A stretch of DNA of 35,568 bases, from IMG/VR virus record IMGVR_UViG_3300026089_000018, positions 1 through 35,568 of that record, one strand, 5' to 3'. Origin of the DNA: a virus. Made by a program: the position numbers and the translations under genes. Positions 29,528 through 35,252 of this stretch are shown one piece after another (positions within the stretch are counted from its first letter, which is position 1; the number at the start of each line of letters is the position of its first letter). The notes under the pieces are model-generated. The model worked only from the letters and a program-made list of their open reading frames with translations, did no database searches and was not told the origin of the DNA.

Positions 29528-30298
29528 TCAGGCAATACGGACAATCTTGCGGTCCATGGGAATGCAGGCCTCCCGACCCCACGGACCGATCAGAACCTCA
29601 AGATCCGACCACTTCACCCACCCGTGACCGTTCCGCACCCCATCAGTCCCCTTGAACCCATACCCGTCGCCCCAACTGTTCTTCCACCTGGCCGACTGGT
29701 GATAGCTGTACCCCGTGACCCGCTCATACCAGCGCCGCCTAGGGCTATACCCGTTCAGCAGAAGACAATGCCCCCCCGCCAAACCGGAGCCAGGATCCAC
29801 GACAACCTGACCCCGGTCGTCGGTGTAATACATGCTGTTGTACCAGGGGATTCCGATGACCACCGGACCCAACGCGATGAGCGCATTGCGGATGTCCTCC
29901 ATGCTGAACGCCCACCGGTACGAGCCGATGATGCCGCGCTCCCGCATCACCTTCGCGCCAGCCAGAACCGACGTGCCCTCGTAGTCCTCCCCGTCCCACT
30001 CGTCGATCTGCTTACAGCGGGCGTACACACCCCGCCCGTACGAGTTCCCCACCAGCTCCGGGACGCCATAGCAGGGCATAGGAGAAGACATCGCCTCACC
30101 AGTCCACCCGAACCCGACACATGCACCCTCAGACCCCTGGTCGAGAGTTGTGCCTGGGGTCCACAGCTTGAGGACGTCCTCCTGCGTCTGTACGACTTCG
30201 CCGACCCCGAACAGACGTGAACGTTCGTCGAGGCGCGGATTCCAGTCGAGCCTCGGATCGTGATGCCGGGGCAGAACGTCATTTAGGGGCAGAACCAT
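29528..30298 (-). CDS. Papain-like (C1 family) cysteine peptidase
   Basis: A 256-residue protein. The C1 layout is complete: Gln54 and Cys60 in DQGSEGACVGFGW, His177 in GLAGGHCLLLNGYS and Asn207 in RWKNSWGDGYGFKG. There is no evident signal peptide or propeptide. The start at 30298 overlaps the GH25 stop by 20 nt; starts further upstream are possible. Papain-like enzymes are unusual in phages. Next to a lysozyme it may cut peptidoglycan cross-bridges or a proteinaceous surface layer; alternatively it acts on host or virion proteins. Confidence 0.85.
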   Translation of the reverse strand: MVLPLNDVLPRHHDPRLDWNPRLDERSRLFGVGEVVQTQEDVLKLWTPGTTLDQGSEGACVGFGWTGEAMSSPMPCYGVPELVGNSYGRGVYARCKQIDEWDGEDYEGTSVLAGAKVMRERGIIGSYRWAFSMEDIRNALIALGPVVIGIPWYNSMYYTDDRGQVVVDPGSGLAGGHCLLLNGYSPRRRWYERVTGYSYHQSARWKNSWGDGYGFKGTDGVRNGHGWVKWSDLEVLIGPWGREACIPMDRKIVRIA

Positions 30299-31214
30299 AA
30301 GTGCTAGTTCCCTTCGTGAGGACATTGGCAACAGCGTCCTCGATAACCGTCTTGTCGAGGGTGACGCTCGGCGGAAGCGTGGAGATCACCGCCTCAGCGA
30401 TCTTCGCCGCCGTAGGACCCGTGTACTCGTCCAGAGACGCCGCTGCCTCTACCTTGTCCAGCCGGTTCAGGATCGTCCGCAGAACCCGCTGCAACGGCTG
30501 CGTCTCACTGGTCTCCACGTTCACCAGGATCGGGGTAGTCGCCACCCAGTCCTGCAGTTCCTTCATGGTTGCCATTTCCAGTTCGTCCTTCGTGTAGTCC
30601 TTGAACCAGCCGCTGGAAACCAGCGCTGGACGGTCCCGGCGGAACGCGTTCCTGTCGATGTTGTCGTCGTAGCCGGGGATCCTGCCACGGGACGTGTACT
30701 GCAGCACCTTCGGTGCGAACGTCCCGGTGACATCCCAGTTCGCGGAGTCGTCCCCTGGGTAGACGCCGTTGTTGGATCCGTAGCCGGAGTTCCAGATGTC
30801 CCAGGTGGACACGTCCGGCCGCCCAATCTCAAACCAGTACCAGCGGGGCAGGTACAGCAGAGGGGACACCTTGAACCCACGGTTCCTCAGGGCCAAGGCG
30901 TACCCGTTGACGTGCGCCATGGTCGGCCGTGAGGTCTCGTGTCGTTCGATGTCGATGATGACCGGGATGGACTTGTCGCCGAGAGCAGCGGCCGTGTTCG
31001 TCGCCTGAGCTTCGACAGGTGAGGTGGAGCGGAGGAAGTGGTAGGCGGCGAACAGCAGCCCTGCTGTCTCGGCCTGGCGGCGGAACGGCTGGAACTCGGT
31101 GTCCTGGATGCCTTGTCCGTCGGTGACCTTGGCGATAACGAACGTTGTCGCGTCCGTCGTCTTGATGTTCAGACCCGTCTGATAGTGCGAGACGTCAATT
31201 CCAAATACTGCCAT
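30279..31214 (-). CDS. GH25 family lysozyme (endolysin)
   Basis: A 311-residue protein. The catalytic domain (about 1-195) starts MAVFGIDVSHYQTG with Asp7, contains SIPVIIDIERHE with Asp88 and Glu90, and YLPRWYWFE and LQYTSRGRIPGYDDNIDRN typical of GH25 muramidases that cut the glycan backbone. The C-terminal 110 residues are helical (LQRVLRTILNRLDKVEAA, IEDAVANVLTKG) and may multimerise or bind the wall. It begins at a CCGAAG block facing a divergent plus-strand gene and is coupled to the papain-like peptidase. Confidence 0.9.
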   Translation of the reverse strand: MAVFGIDVSHYQTGLNIKTTDATTFVIAKVTDGQGIQDTEFQPFRRQAETAGLLFAAYHFLRSTSPVEAQATNTAAALGDKSIPVIIDIERHETSRPTMAHVNGYALALRNRGFKVSPLLYLPRWYWFEIGRPDVSTWDIWNSGYGSNNGVYPGDDSANWDVTGTFAPKVLQYTSRGRIPGYDDNIDRNAFRRDRPALVSSGWFKDYTKDELEMATMKELQDWVATTPILVNVETSETQPLQRVLRTILNRLDKVEAAASLDEYTGPTAAKIAEAVISTLPPSVTLDKTVIEDAVANVLTKGTSTYGSAPK

Positions 31215-31228
31215 ACCAGATTCTTCGG
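31212..31228 (-). promoter_or_regulatory. CCGAAG start-associated element (copy at 31214)
   Basis: The minus strand reads CCGAAGAATCTGGTATG. A second CCGAAG occurs 15 nt further upstream (31238-31243). This is the divergent gap with the plus-strand gene at 31263. Confidence 0.6.
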
Positions 31229-31250
31229 CATGTCATCCCTTCGGCGGGTG

Positions 31251-31262
31251 TACGGTACCTCC
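31251..31262 (+). promoter_or_regulatory. TACGGT -10-like box, leaderless start
   Basis: TACGGT (31251-31256), then ACCTCC, then the ATG at 31263. Spacing is the same 6 nt as at 28307. No ribosome-binding site. Confidence 0.5.
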
Positions 31263-31439
31263 ATGGAGGAGTCAGATAACAACAACGAACGGGATCGGCT
31301 ATGGGAATCCCTCTCCGAACTGGTCAAACTGAAGGACGGCCCTCGCGACTCCGACTACGAGCGGCGCAAGCCCCTGGCGTGGGCCGCAGCACGACGCGTA
31401 TTGGCCTCGATCCCCCCACCGAAAAGGAACAGTCCATGA
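31263..31439 (+). CDS. Small charged hypothetical protein
   Basis: A 58-residue protein starting MEESDNNNERDRLWESLS, with helical stretches LWESLSELVKL and PLAWAAARRVLASI and a basic end PPPKRNSP. First gene of the right-hand plus-strand block. No family is recognised. Confidence 0.55.
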   Translation: MEESDNNNERDRLWESLSELVKLKDGPRDSDYERRKPLAWAAARRVLASIPPPKRNSP

Positions 31440-31624
31440 CAGACCATGACATCAGTGAGGCGGCTGGCATGAACGCCAACGCTGTCGCCGTAGCCCACTG
31501 TCCCCGCTGCGGCAAAGCCATCCTCGTCGACGCCCTCATCAGGCGCGTCGAGTGCGAACGGGAACGCGGCCTGGTCGTCGAGTTCCAGGACACCTACATG
31601 ACCCACCTCTGCGGACAGCCGTGA
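31436..31624 (+). CDS. Zinc-ribbon small protein
   Basis: A 62-residue protein starting MTDHDISEAAGMNANAVA, with HCPRCGKAILVDALIRR and later Cys residues (VEC, HLC) that could complete a zinc site. ATGA overlap with the previous gene. Confidence 0.6.
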   Translation: MTDHDISEAAGMNANAVAVAHCPRCGKAILVDALIRRVECERERGLVVEFQDTYMTHLCGQP

Positions 31625-31827
31625 CAACTGACGGTGTGGTCCGTCCTCGCCCTGTGAGTCGCTGCGAAGCTCTGTCGTACCTGATCCCCCACGGCAGCGA
31701 GAACAGGCTGCAGTGCCTGCTGGTGGCCCCGCATGAGGGGTATCTGCACTACGCCGTGTTCCCTGGCGATCCGGGCAGGTTCTGGATGTGGACCGACGAG
31801 GACGCCGTGGGCTGGAGCAGGTCGTGA
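31621..31827 (+). CDS. Hypothetical protein, Trp/Tyr-rich
   Basis: A 68-residue protein from GTG 31621 (GTGA overlap): VTTDGVVRPRPVSRCEAL, then LLVAPHEGYLHYAVFPG and FWMWTDEDAVGW. It looks like a small beta-sheet protein. No family is recognised. Confidence 0.5.
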   Translation: MTTDGVVRPRPVSRCEALSYLIPHGSENRLQCLLVAPHEGYLHYAVFPGDPGRFWMWTDEDAVGWSRS

Positions 31828-31916
31828 GCACCGTCGGGGTTGTCATCCTTCTCGGGCTCATCGGGGTCGCGATCATCGCTGCCCTCATCATCGCGGGTTC
31901 CCGCAAGATGAAGTGA
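31824..31916 (+). CDS. 30-residue single-TM peptide
   Basis: GTG 31824 (GTGA overlap) opens a frame reading STVGVVILLGLIGVAIIAAL, then IIAGSRKMK and a stop: one hydrophobic helix with a basic end, likely membrane-inserted with the C-terminus in the cytoplasm. The overlap with the previous gene and the following hairpin suggest it is a real last gene of this sub-operon. Confidence 0.55.
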   Translation: MSTVGVVILLGLIGVAIIAALIIAGSRKMK

Positions 31917-31918
31917 CT

Positions 31919-31963
31919 CCTGTCCCGGGGGGCTTAGTTGACTCCTTCCCTCCCCGGGACAGG
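31919..31963. terminator. 12-bp hairpin between accessory gene sets
   Basis: CCTGTCCCGGGG (31919-31930) pairs exactly with CCCCGGGACAGG (31952-31963) over a 21-nt loop, 2 nt after the small TM gene. No T-run follows. It may act as a terminator or as a 5' mRNA stabiliser for the next gene. Confidence 0.55.
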
Positions 31964-31984
31964 GCTATATCACAGGAGATATAA

Positions 31985-32593
31985 ATGGGTGTTCTCGGTC
32001 AGCTTGGTCCTTGCCCCGTCTGCGGCCACCGGGCGATCCTCCCCACCGGACAGGTCCGCCGCCACCCGCCCCTCCACGGCGACCCGGACGCCATCTGCCC
32101 CGCGTCCCGCACCTGGGTCAACCATGAACCTCAGGTTCAGGGTAAAGACGAAGATCACAGTGTCAACGTCCGTTCAGAACCCCAGGAGTCTGCTATGCCC
32201 CCAAACCAGCCTGCCGCCCCACGCGAGTGGGACTACCAGATCACCGACCTGATCCGAACCGTCGACGGAGACACCGCCGACCTCACCATCGCGAAACGGA
32301 TGGACTTCGGGTTCTACCTCCGCGAGGACAAGGAATGGTCCTCCCGGTTCCGGCTATTGGGTGGGGACGCGTTCGAGACCAACGAAGCCGGAGGCGCAGC
32401 CGCCACCAGGTTCACCAACGACTTCATCACCCGAGGCATCTCCGACGGCCTGCTACGTGGACAGACGTTCAAGGCCGACTCGTTCGGCCGCTGGCTCATC
32501 GACATCTACAGGGCCGACAACAGCGTCCGGTTGATCGACCAGCTCCGTGTCGAGGGCCTCCTGGACCCAACATCGAAATGGAACAAGCCATGA
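31985..32593 (+). CDS. Staphylococcal-nuclease-like protein with zinc-ribbon N-terminus
   Basis: A 202-residue frame. Residues 1-45 hold CPVC and a later Cys (zinc ribbon-like). Residues about 80-190 match the SNase (thermonuclease) fold: RTVDGDTADLTI, RFRLLGGDAFET with Arg123 and Glu131, and DSFGRWLIDIY with Arg169, the three expected catalytic positions. It should cut DNA or RNA with calcium. An internal ATG at 32195 with its own AGGAG could make the nuclease domain alone, so this may be a fusion, two products from one frame, or one gene starting at 32195. CAGGAG precedes the first ATG. Confidence 0.7.
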   Translation: MGVLGQLGPCPVCGHRAILPTGQVRRHPPLHGDPDAICPASRTWVNHEPQVQGKDEDHSVNVRSEPQESAMPPNQPAAPREWDYQITDLIRTVDGDTADLTIAKRMDFGFYLREDKEWSSRFRLLGGDAFETNEAGGAAATRFTNDFITRGISDGLLRGQTFKADSFGRWLIDIYRADNSVRLIDQLRVEGLLDPTSKWNKP

Positions 32594-32829
32594 TGCGGAA
32601 GAAGTGTCTGCACGGTGAACACAAGTTCATCACCAACGCTCCACCCGGTGCCCTCCCGTACGTGTACTGCGCCAGGTGGAAGTGCACGGCGACAGCGGTA
32701 GCGATCTGGGTCGACGCCGACATCGCCTACTCGCTGCACAACGCCATCCCTGAGGAGGACAGGTGGCCGCCTGTGGAACTCGGAGACGACGGCACCGTTG
32801 TCCGCACGTTAGGGGCACCCCATGAGTGA
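32590..32829 (+). CDS. Small Cys-containing hypothetical protein
   Basis: A 79-residue protein starting MMRKKCLHGEHKFITNAP. It has CLHGEH and later YCARWKCTATAV, a possible Cys/His zinc site, and an acidic C-terminal half. ATGA overlap with the nuclease gene. No family is recognised. Confidence 0.55.
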   Translation: MMRKKCLHGEHKFITNAPPGALPYVYCARWKCTATAVAIWVDADIAYSLHNAIPEEDRWPPVELGDDGTVVRTLGAPHE

Positions 32830-33022
32830 CCGGGCCGTCATCGTCCTCACCTGGGACTACGACCCAAAGGTCGGGCCCGGCTTCGACGCCGTCATCCGCG
32901 CCGTCCGCCCCCACATGCTCGACGGGGTGCACGCCTACGCCGCCATCCGCGACACCGCGCAGGCGGTGCTCGACTGCTTCGACGAAGACGCACACCCCAG
33001 AGACGAAAAGGAACAGACATGA
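32822..33022 (+). CDS. Hypothetical protein
   Basis: A 66-residue protein starting MSDRAVIVLTWDYDPKVG, alpha/beta with the helix AYAAIRDTAQAVLDCF and an acidic/basic tail. It overlaps both neighbours. No family is recognised. Confidence 0.5.
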   Translation: MSDRAVIVLTWDYDPKVGPGFDAVIRAVRPHMLDGVHAYAAIRDTAQAVLDCFDEDAHPRDEKEQT

Positions 33023-33174
33023 GTGACGCCAGTGAAGCGTTCTCCGCTATCGACCGGATCGAGGCCGGTGACTGGGATCAGTTCCTGCACCGGGTGCATG
33101 GTGCGATCCATCTGCGGCAGAGGACTGAGGCGTACCGGGCGAAAATCATCGCCGGACAGGCGGGGGACGAGTGA
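33019..33174 (+). CDS. Small protein with MSDASEAFSA N-terminus (copy 1)
   Basis: A 51-residue protein MSDASEAFSAIDRIEAGD, then WDQFLHRVHGAIHLRQRT and a Gly/Asp end. Mainly helical. Its first ten residues are identical to those of the gene at 33855, although the codons differ. ATGA overlap with the previous gene. Confidence 0.6.
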   Translation: MSDASEAFSAIDRIEAGDWDQFLHRVHGAIHLRQRTEAYRAKIIAGQAGDE

Positions 33175-33353
33175 GCGCGTTCCTTCATGTGGCAGTCCTC
33201 TGCCTGGCGGTCATGAACGGTGTCGCCGTCGGAATCAACCTCGTCAACGAACGCTGGTACCTGGCCGCCTACAACCTCGCCATCGGTATCGCCCTCGCTC
33301 TCATGTGGGGCGAGAACAGGAAACTCAACCGGAAGAACAGGAACCTGAAGTGA
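33171..33353 (+). CDS. Two-TM membrane protein
   Basis: A 60-residue protein from GTG 33171 with hydrophobic segments at about 4-22 and 32-46 and a basic tail ENRKLNRKNRNLK. The positive tail should stay in the cytoplasm, giving a hairpin with both ends inside. GTGA overlaps on both sides. Confidence 0.6.
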   Translation: MSAFLHVAVLCLAVMNGVAVGINLVNERWYLAAYNLAIGIALALMWGENRKLNRKNRNLK

Positions 33354-33658
33354 TCGTCTACATCTCCGGCCCAGTCACCGGCATCCCCGACTATGAACCC
33401 CCGTTCACGTCGGAGGAGGAGCTGCTCATCAACGAAGGCCACACCGTCATCAATCCCTGTAACGCCTTCCGAGGACAGGACGGCCTCTCGCAGGCGTTGT
33501 ACATGAGGTTCCACATCCACTCCATCCTCATGGCCGACGCGATGGTTCTCCTTCCTGGCTGGAAGTCCTCGAAGGGTGCACAGTTCGAGGAACACATGGC
33601 CCGCACTCTCAACCTGCCTATCTACATCAGGCGCGGTGGGGAGCTGATCCTCCAATGA
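33350..33658 (+). CDS. DUF4406-type (deoxyribosyltransferase-like) protein
   Basis: A 102-residue protein from GTG 33350. It starts VIVYISGPVTGIPDYEPP and has INPCNAF, YMRFHIHSILMADAMVLLPG and WKSSKGAQFEEHMA, the usual motifs of DUF4406, a relative of nucleoside 2-deoxyribosyltransferases. Such proteins may process nucleosides or nucleotide-derived signals. The whole family core is present. Confidence 0.8.
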   Translation: MIVYISGPVTGIPDYEPPFTSEEELLINEGHTVINPCNAFRGQDGLSQALYMRFHIHSILMADAMVLLPGWKSSKGAQFEEHMARTLNLPIYIRRGGELILQ

Positions 33659-33858
33659 CCGAGTACCGCCTGCCCGCCAAGTATGAGCACTCAGCAGCCT
33701 GCTACGACTGCGCCTATCAGAGCCCGTGGGTCGAGGACAAGTCCGAGGCCGACGACGCACGCATTGAGCATGAGGCCAACGGCCCCGCGCACAAGATCAA
33801 GGTGATGTCCCGACTGCAGCGTACCCGCGTCCTTCCGCCCGAAGGGACACAGCCATGA
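33655..33858 (+). CDS. Small Cys-containing protein
   Basis: A 67-residue protein starting MTEYRLPAKYEHSAACYD, with CYDCAYQSPWVEDKSEADDA followed by a His pair and a basic tail ending VLPPEGTQP. The pattern C-x2-C ... H ... H suggests a small zinc finger. Its last codons carry the GAAGGGACAC used as ribosome-binding site by the next gene. Confidence 0.6.
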   Translation: MTEYRLPAKYEHSAACYDCAYQSPWVEDKSEADDARIEHEANGPAHKIKVMSRLQRTRVLPPEGTQP

Positions 33859-34160
33859 GTGACGCCAGCGAGGCGTTCAGCGCACTTATGACCGGGTACA
33901 TCGCCGAGAACGACGCACGCTGGGTGCTGCTCCGCGAGGCGATGCGCTACGTCGAGTGCCACGAGGATGTGACCCGCAAGGGCGAGAGCCAGCCGTGCGA
34001 GAACATCGCCGTCGCCGTGCGAATCGACCCCAACGAGGGTGGCTTCTACCCGGTGTGCTCGCGGCACACGCGGCGACCGATGGTGCGGCTGGCCGATCTC
34101 GCAGCCTGCACCGTTCCGCACGCCCGCACCGTTCCGCCCGAAGGGACACCCGATGACTGA
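33855..34160 (+). CDS. MSDASEAFSA protein (copy 2), Cys-containing
   Basis: A 101-residue protein. The first ten residues repeat those of the 33019 gene. The rest has LREAMRYVECHEDVTRKG, PCENIAVAVRIDPNEGGF and CSRHTRRPMV, a likely Cys/His zinc site, and ends VPPEGTPDD. The shared end PPEGT and start MSDAS suggest that gene ends were duplicated as modules. Confidence 0.6.
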   Translation: MSDASEAFSALMTGYIAENDARWVLLREAMRYVECHEDVTRKGESQPCENIAVAVRIDPNEGGFYPVCSRHTRRPMVRLADLAACTVPHARTVPPEGTPDD

Positions 34161-34326
34161 ACGACAGACCGAAACAGAGTGGGAACACCAGCGGGCACAG
34201 AAAGAATGCGCGACCTACGGACACGACTGGGAAGTGATCGAAACGATGGCCGTCCCGCTGTACCTGGTATGCAACCGGCCATGCGGTGCGCCCACCTACC
34301 ACATCCTCCCCGAGGAGCAGCCATGA
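34153..34326 (+). CDS. Small hypothetical protein
   Basis: A 57-residue protein starting [18 protein letters not shown], with [20 protein letters not shown] and CGAPTYHI. It looks like a small zinc-binding protein. It overlaps the previous gene by 8 nt. Confidence 0.55.
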   Translation: MTERQTETEWEHQRAQKECATYGHDWEVIETMAVPLYLVCNRPCGAPTYHILPEEQP

Positions 34327-34580
34327 CCGACGAGAATGACGCACCCCGCCTGACCGACAAGCAGAGGCGCATCTATCTAATCCAGATGGTCAATGACATT
34401 CGTCTAGATTTCGGTGATGGAAAAGGAACTCTTGGCGAGGTTGCCGACAGGATGGGTAAGGAACTGGACGCCATAGTTGAAAAAGAGAAGTGCCAGCACG
34501 GTTGTCAGTATTACGCGCCACAGAATCAATGTCCTGACTGCCGAAGCCTCACCACGCCCGGGAAAGGGATGAGGCCATGA
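34323..34580 (+). CDS. Small protein with C-terminal Cys cluster
   Basis: An 85-residue protein starting [18 protein letters not shown], a helical N-terminal half and a C-terminal [17 protein letters not shown] likely to bind zinc. The middle of the gene is less GC-rich than its neighbours. ATGA overlaps. Confidence 0.55.
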   Translation: MTDENDAPRLTDKQRRIYLIQMVNDIRLDFGDGKGTLGEVADRMGKELDAIVEKEKCQHGCQYYAPQNQCPDCRSLTTPGKGMRP

Positions 34581-34777
34581 CCGAACACACCGCCGAGAAC
34601 GACGCACCGTTTCGTGACTGCGAGACGCCCGCCGAACTGCTCACTCAACTAGCCGGGGCGGCATCGGTGTGCTGGGAGCACGTTGAGGAGGCGGGGGTGT
34701 TCGACTCCGAGCAGGCTCTGAGGTTCGCGGATCAGGCGCTTGAGCGGTTGATCGAGATGGGCTGGTCGACCCCGTGA
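34577..34777 (+). CDS. Small acidic helical protein
   Basis: A 66-residue protein starting [18 protein letters not shown], then helices [19 protein letters not shown] and [18 protein letters not shown]. No metal site or family is recognised. Its N-terminal TAENDAP resembles IAENDA and TDENDAP in nearby genes. Confidence 0.55.
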   Translation: MTEHTAENDAPFRDCETPAELLTQLAGAASVCWEHVEEAGVFDSEQALRFADQALERLIEMGWSTP

Positions 34778-34998
34778 CCAGGACCAAGACACGGATAACC
34801 ACCATCCGGCTACCCGAAGACCTCTACACGAACGCCGAAACCGTCGCCCGCATAGACGGCATCACCATCTCCGAACTCATCAGACGCGCCATCCACGACC
34901 ACCTGACCGCCGAAACAGCCGAACCAGGATTCAGAGACCGCCTCGAAGCTCGAATGGAACGCGACCGACGCATCATGGAACGCCTCACCCAGGACTGA
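34774..34998 (+). CDS. Ribbon-helix-helix DNA-binding protein
   Basis: A 74-residue protein from GTG 34774: [20 protein letters not shown], then ITISELIRRAIHDHLTAE. The strand RITTIRL, first helix and G-I-T-I-S-E-L-I-R-R second helix match CopG/Arc-type repressors, which dimerise and insert the strand in the major groove. It probably controls early genes and could be antitoxin-like, though no toxin gene adjoins it. Confidence 0.75.
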   Translation: MTRTKTRITTIRLPEDLYTNAETVARIDGITISELIRRAIHDHLTAETAEPGFRDRLEARMERDRRIMERLTQD

Positions 34999-35013
34999 CC
35001 CCCTGTGAGGGGG
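34999..35013. terminator. Short hairpin between convergent genes
   Basis: CCCCCT and AGGGGG form a 6-bp stem around GTG, immediately after the stop of the RHH gene and 18 nt before the stop of the opposing gene. A weak bidirectional terminator. Confidence 0.4.
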
Positions 35014-35030
35014 GGGTAACCACCCCGACG

Positions 35031-35252
35031 TCAACGGGCGTTAGCAGTACCGTTCCAGCCGGAATCCCGATCCACCTTCCGGGTCCCATTCCAACCCGAA
35101 TCATGATCCGTATGCCGCACACCCACCCTGGTCCCATTCCAACCAGAGTCACGCCGAGCAGACGCCGGACCCGCAGCCACAACACCAGCCGCCACAACAC
35201 CCAAAACACTCACGCCCACCACCAGCAGACGCTTCCTCATCTTCTTCTTCAT
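35031..35252 (-). CDS. Secreted peptide with three DSGWNGT repeats
   Basis: A 73-residue protein. Residues 1-32 are a signal peptide: basic MKKKMRKR, hydrophobic core LLVVGVSVLGVVAAGVVAAG, and cleavage site PASA. The mature 41 residues contain DSGWNGT three times (RRDSGWNGTR, HDSGWNGTRK, RDSGWNGTAN), separated by basic spacers. GTAGGGGG precedes the second of two adjacent ATGs (35252), chosen as start. It should be exported by the Sec system. No Cys and no enzyme motif are present. It may act outside the cell as a signal, an inhibitor or a surface-coating peptide. Standing apart at the right end, it looks like a host-acquired gene. Confidence 0.75.
   Translation of the reverse strand: MKKKMRKRLLVVGVSVLGVVAAGVVAAGPASARRDSGWNGTRVGVRHTDHDSGWNGTRKVDRDSGWNGTANAR

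Noticed and set aside
3471-31228. CCGAAG as merely a weak Shine-Dalgarno sequence
   Set aside because: Only GAAG could pair weakly, the conserved CC and GGY positions are unexplained, and the copy at 16741 lies upstream of a separate full Shine-Dalgarno.
3471-31228. A consistent -35 element for the CCGAAG blocks
   Set aside because: Upstream sequences at 15-18 bp were compared for all copies and no shared hexamer was convincing, so none is annotated.
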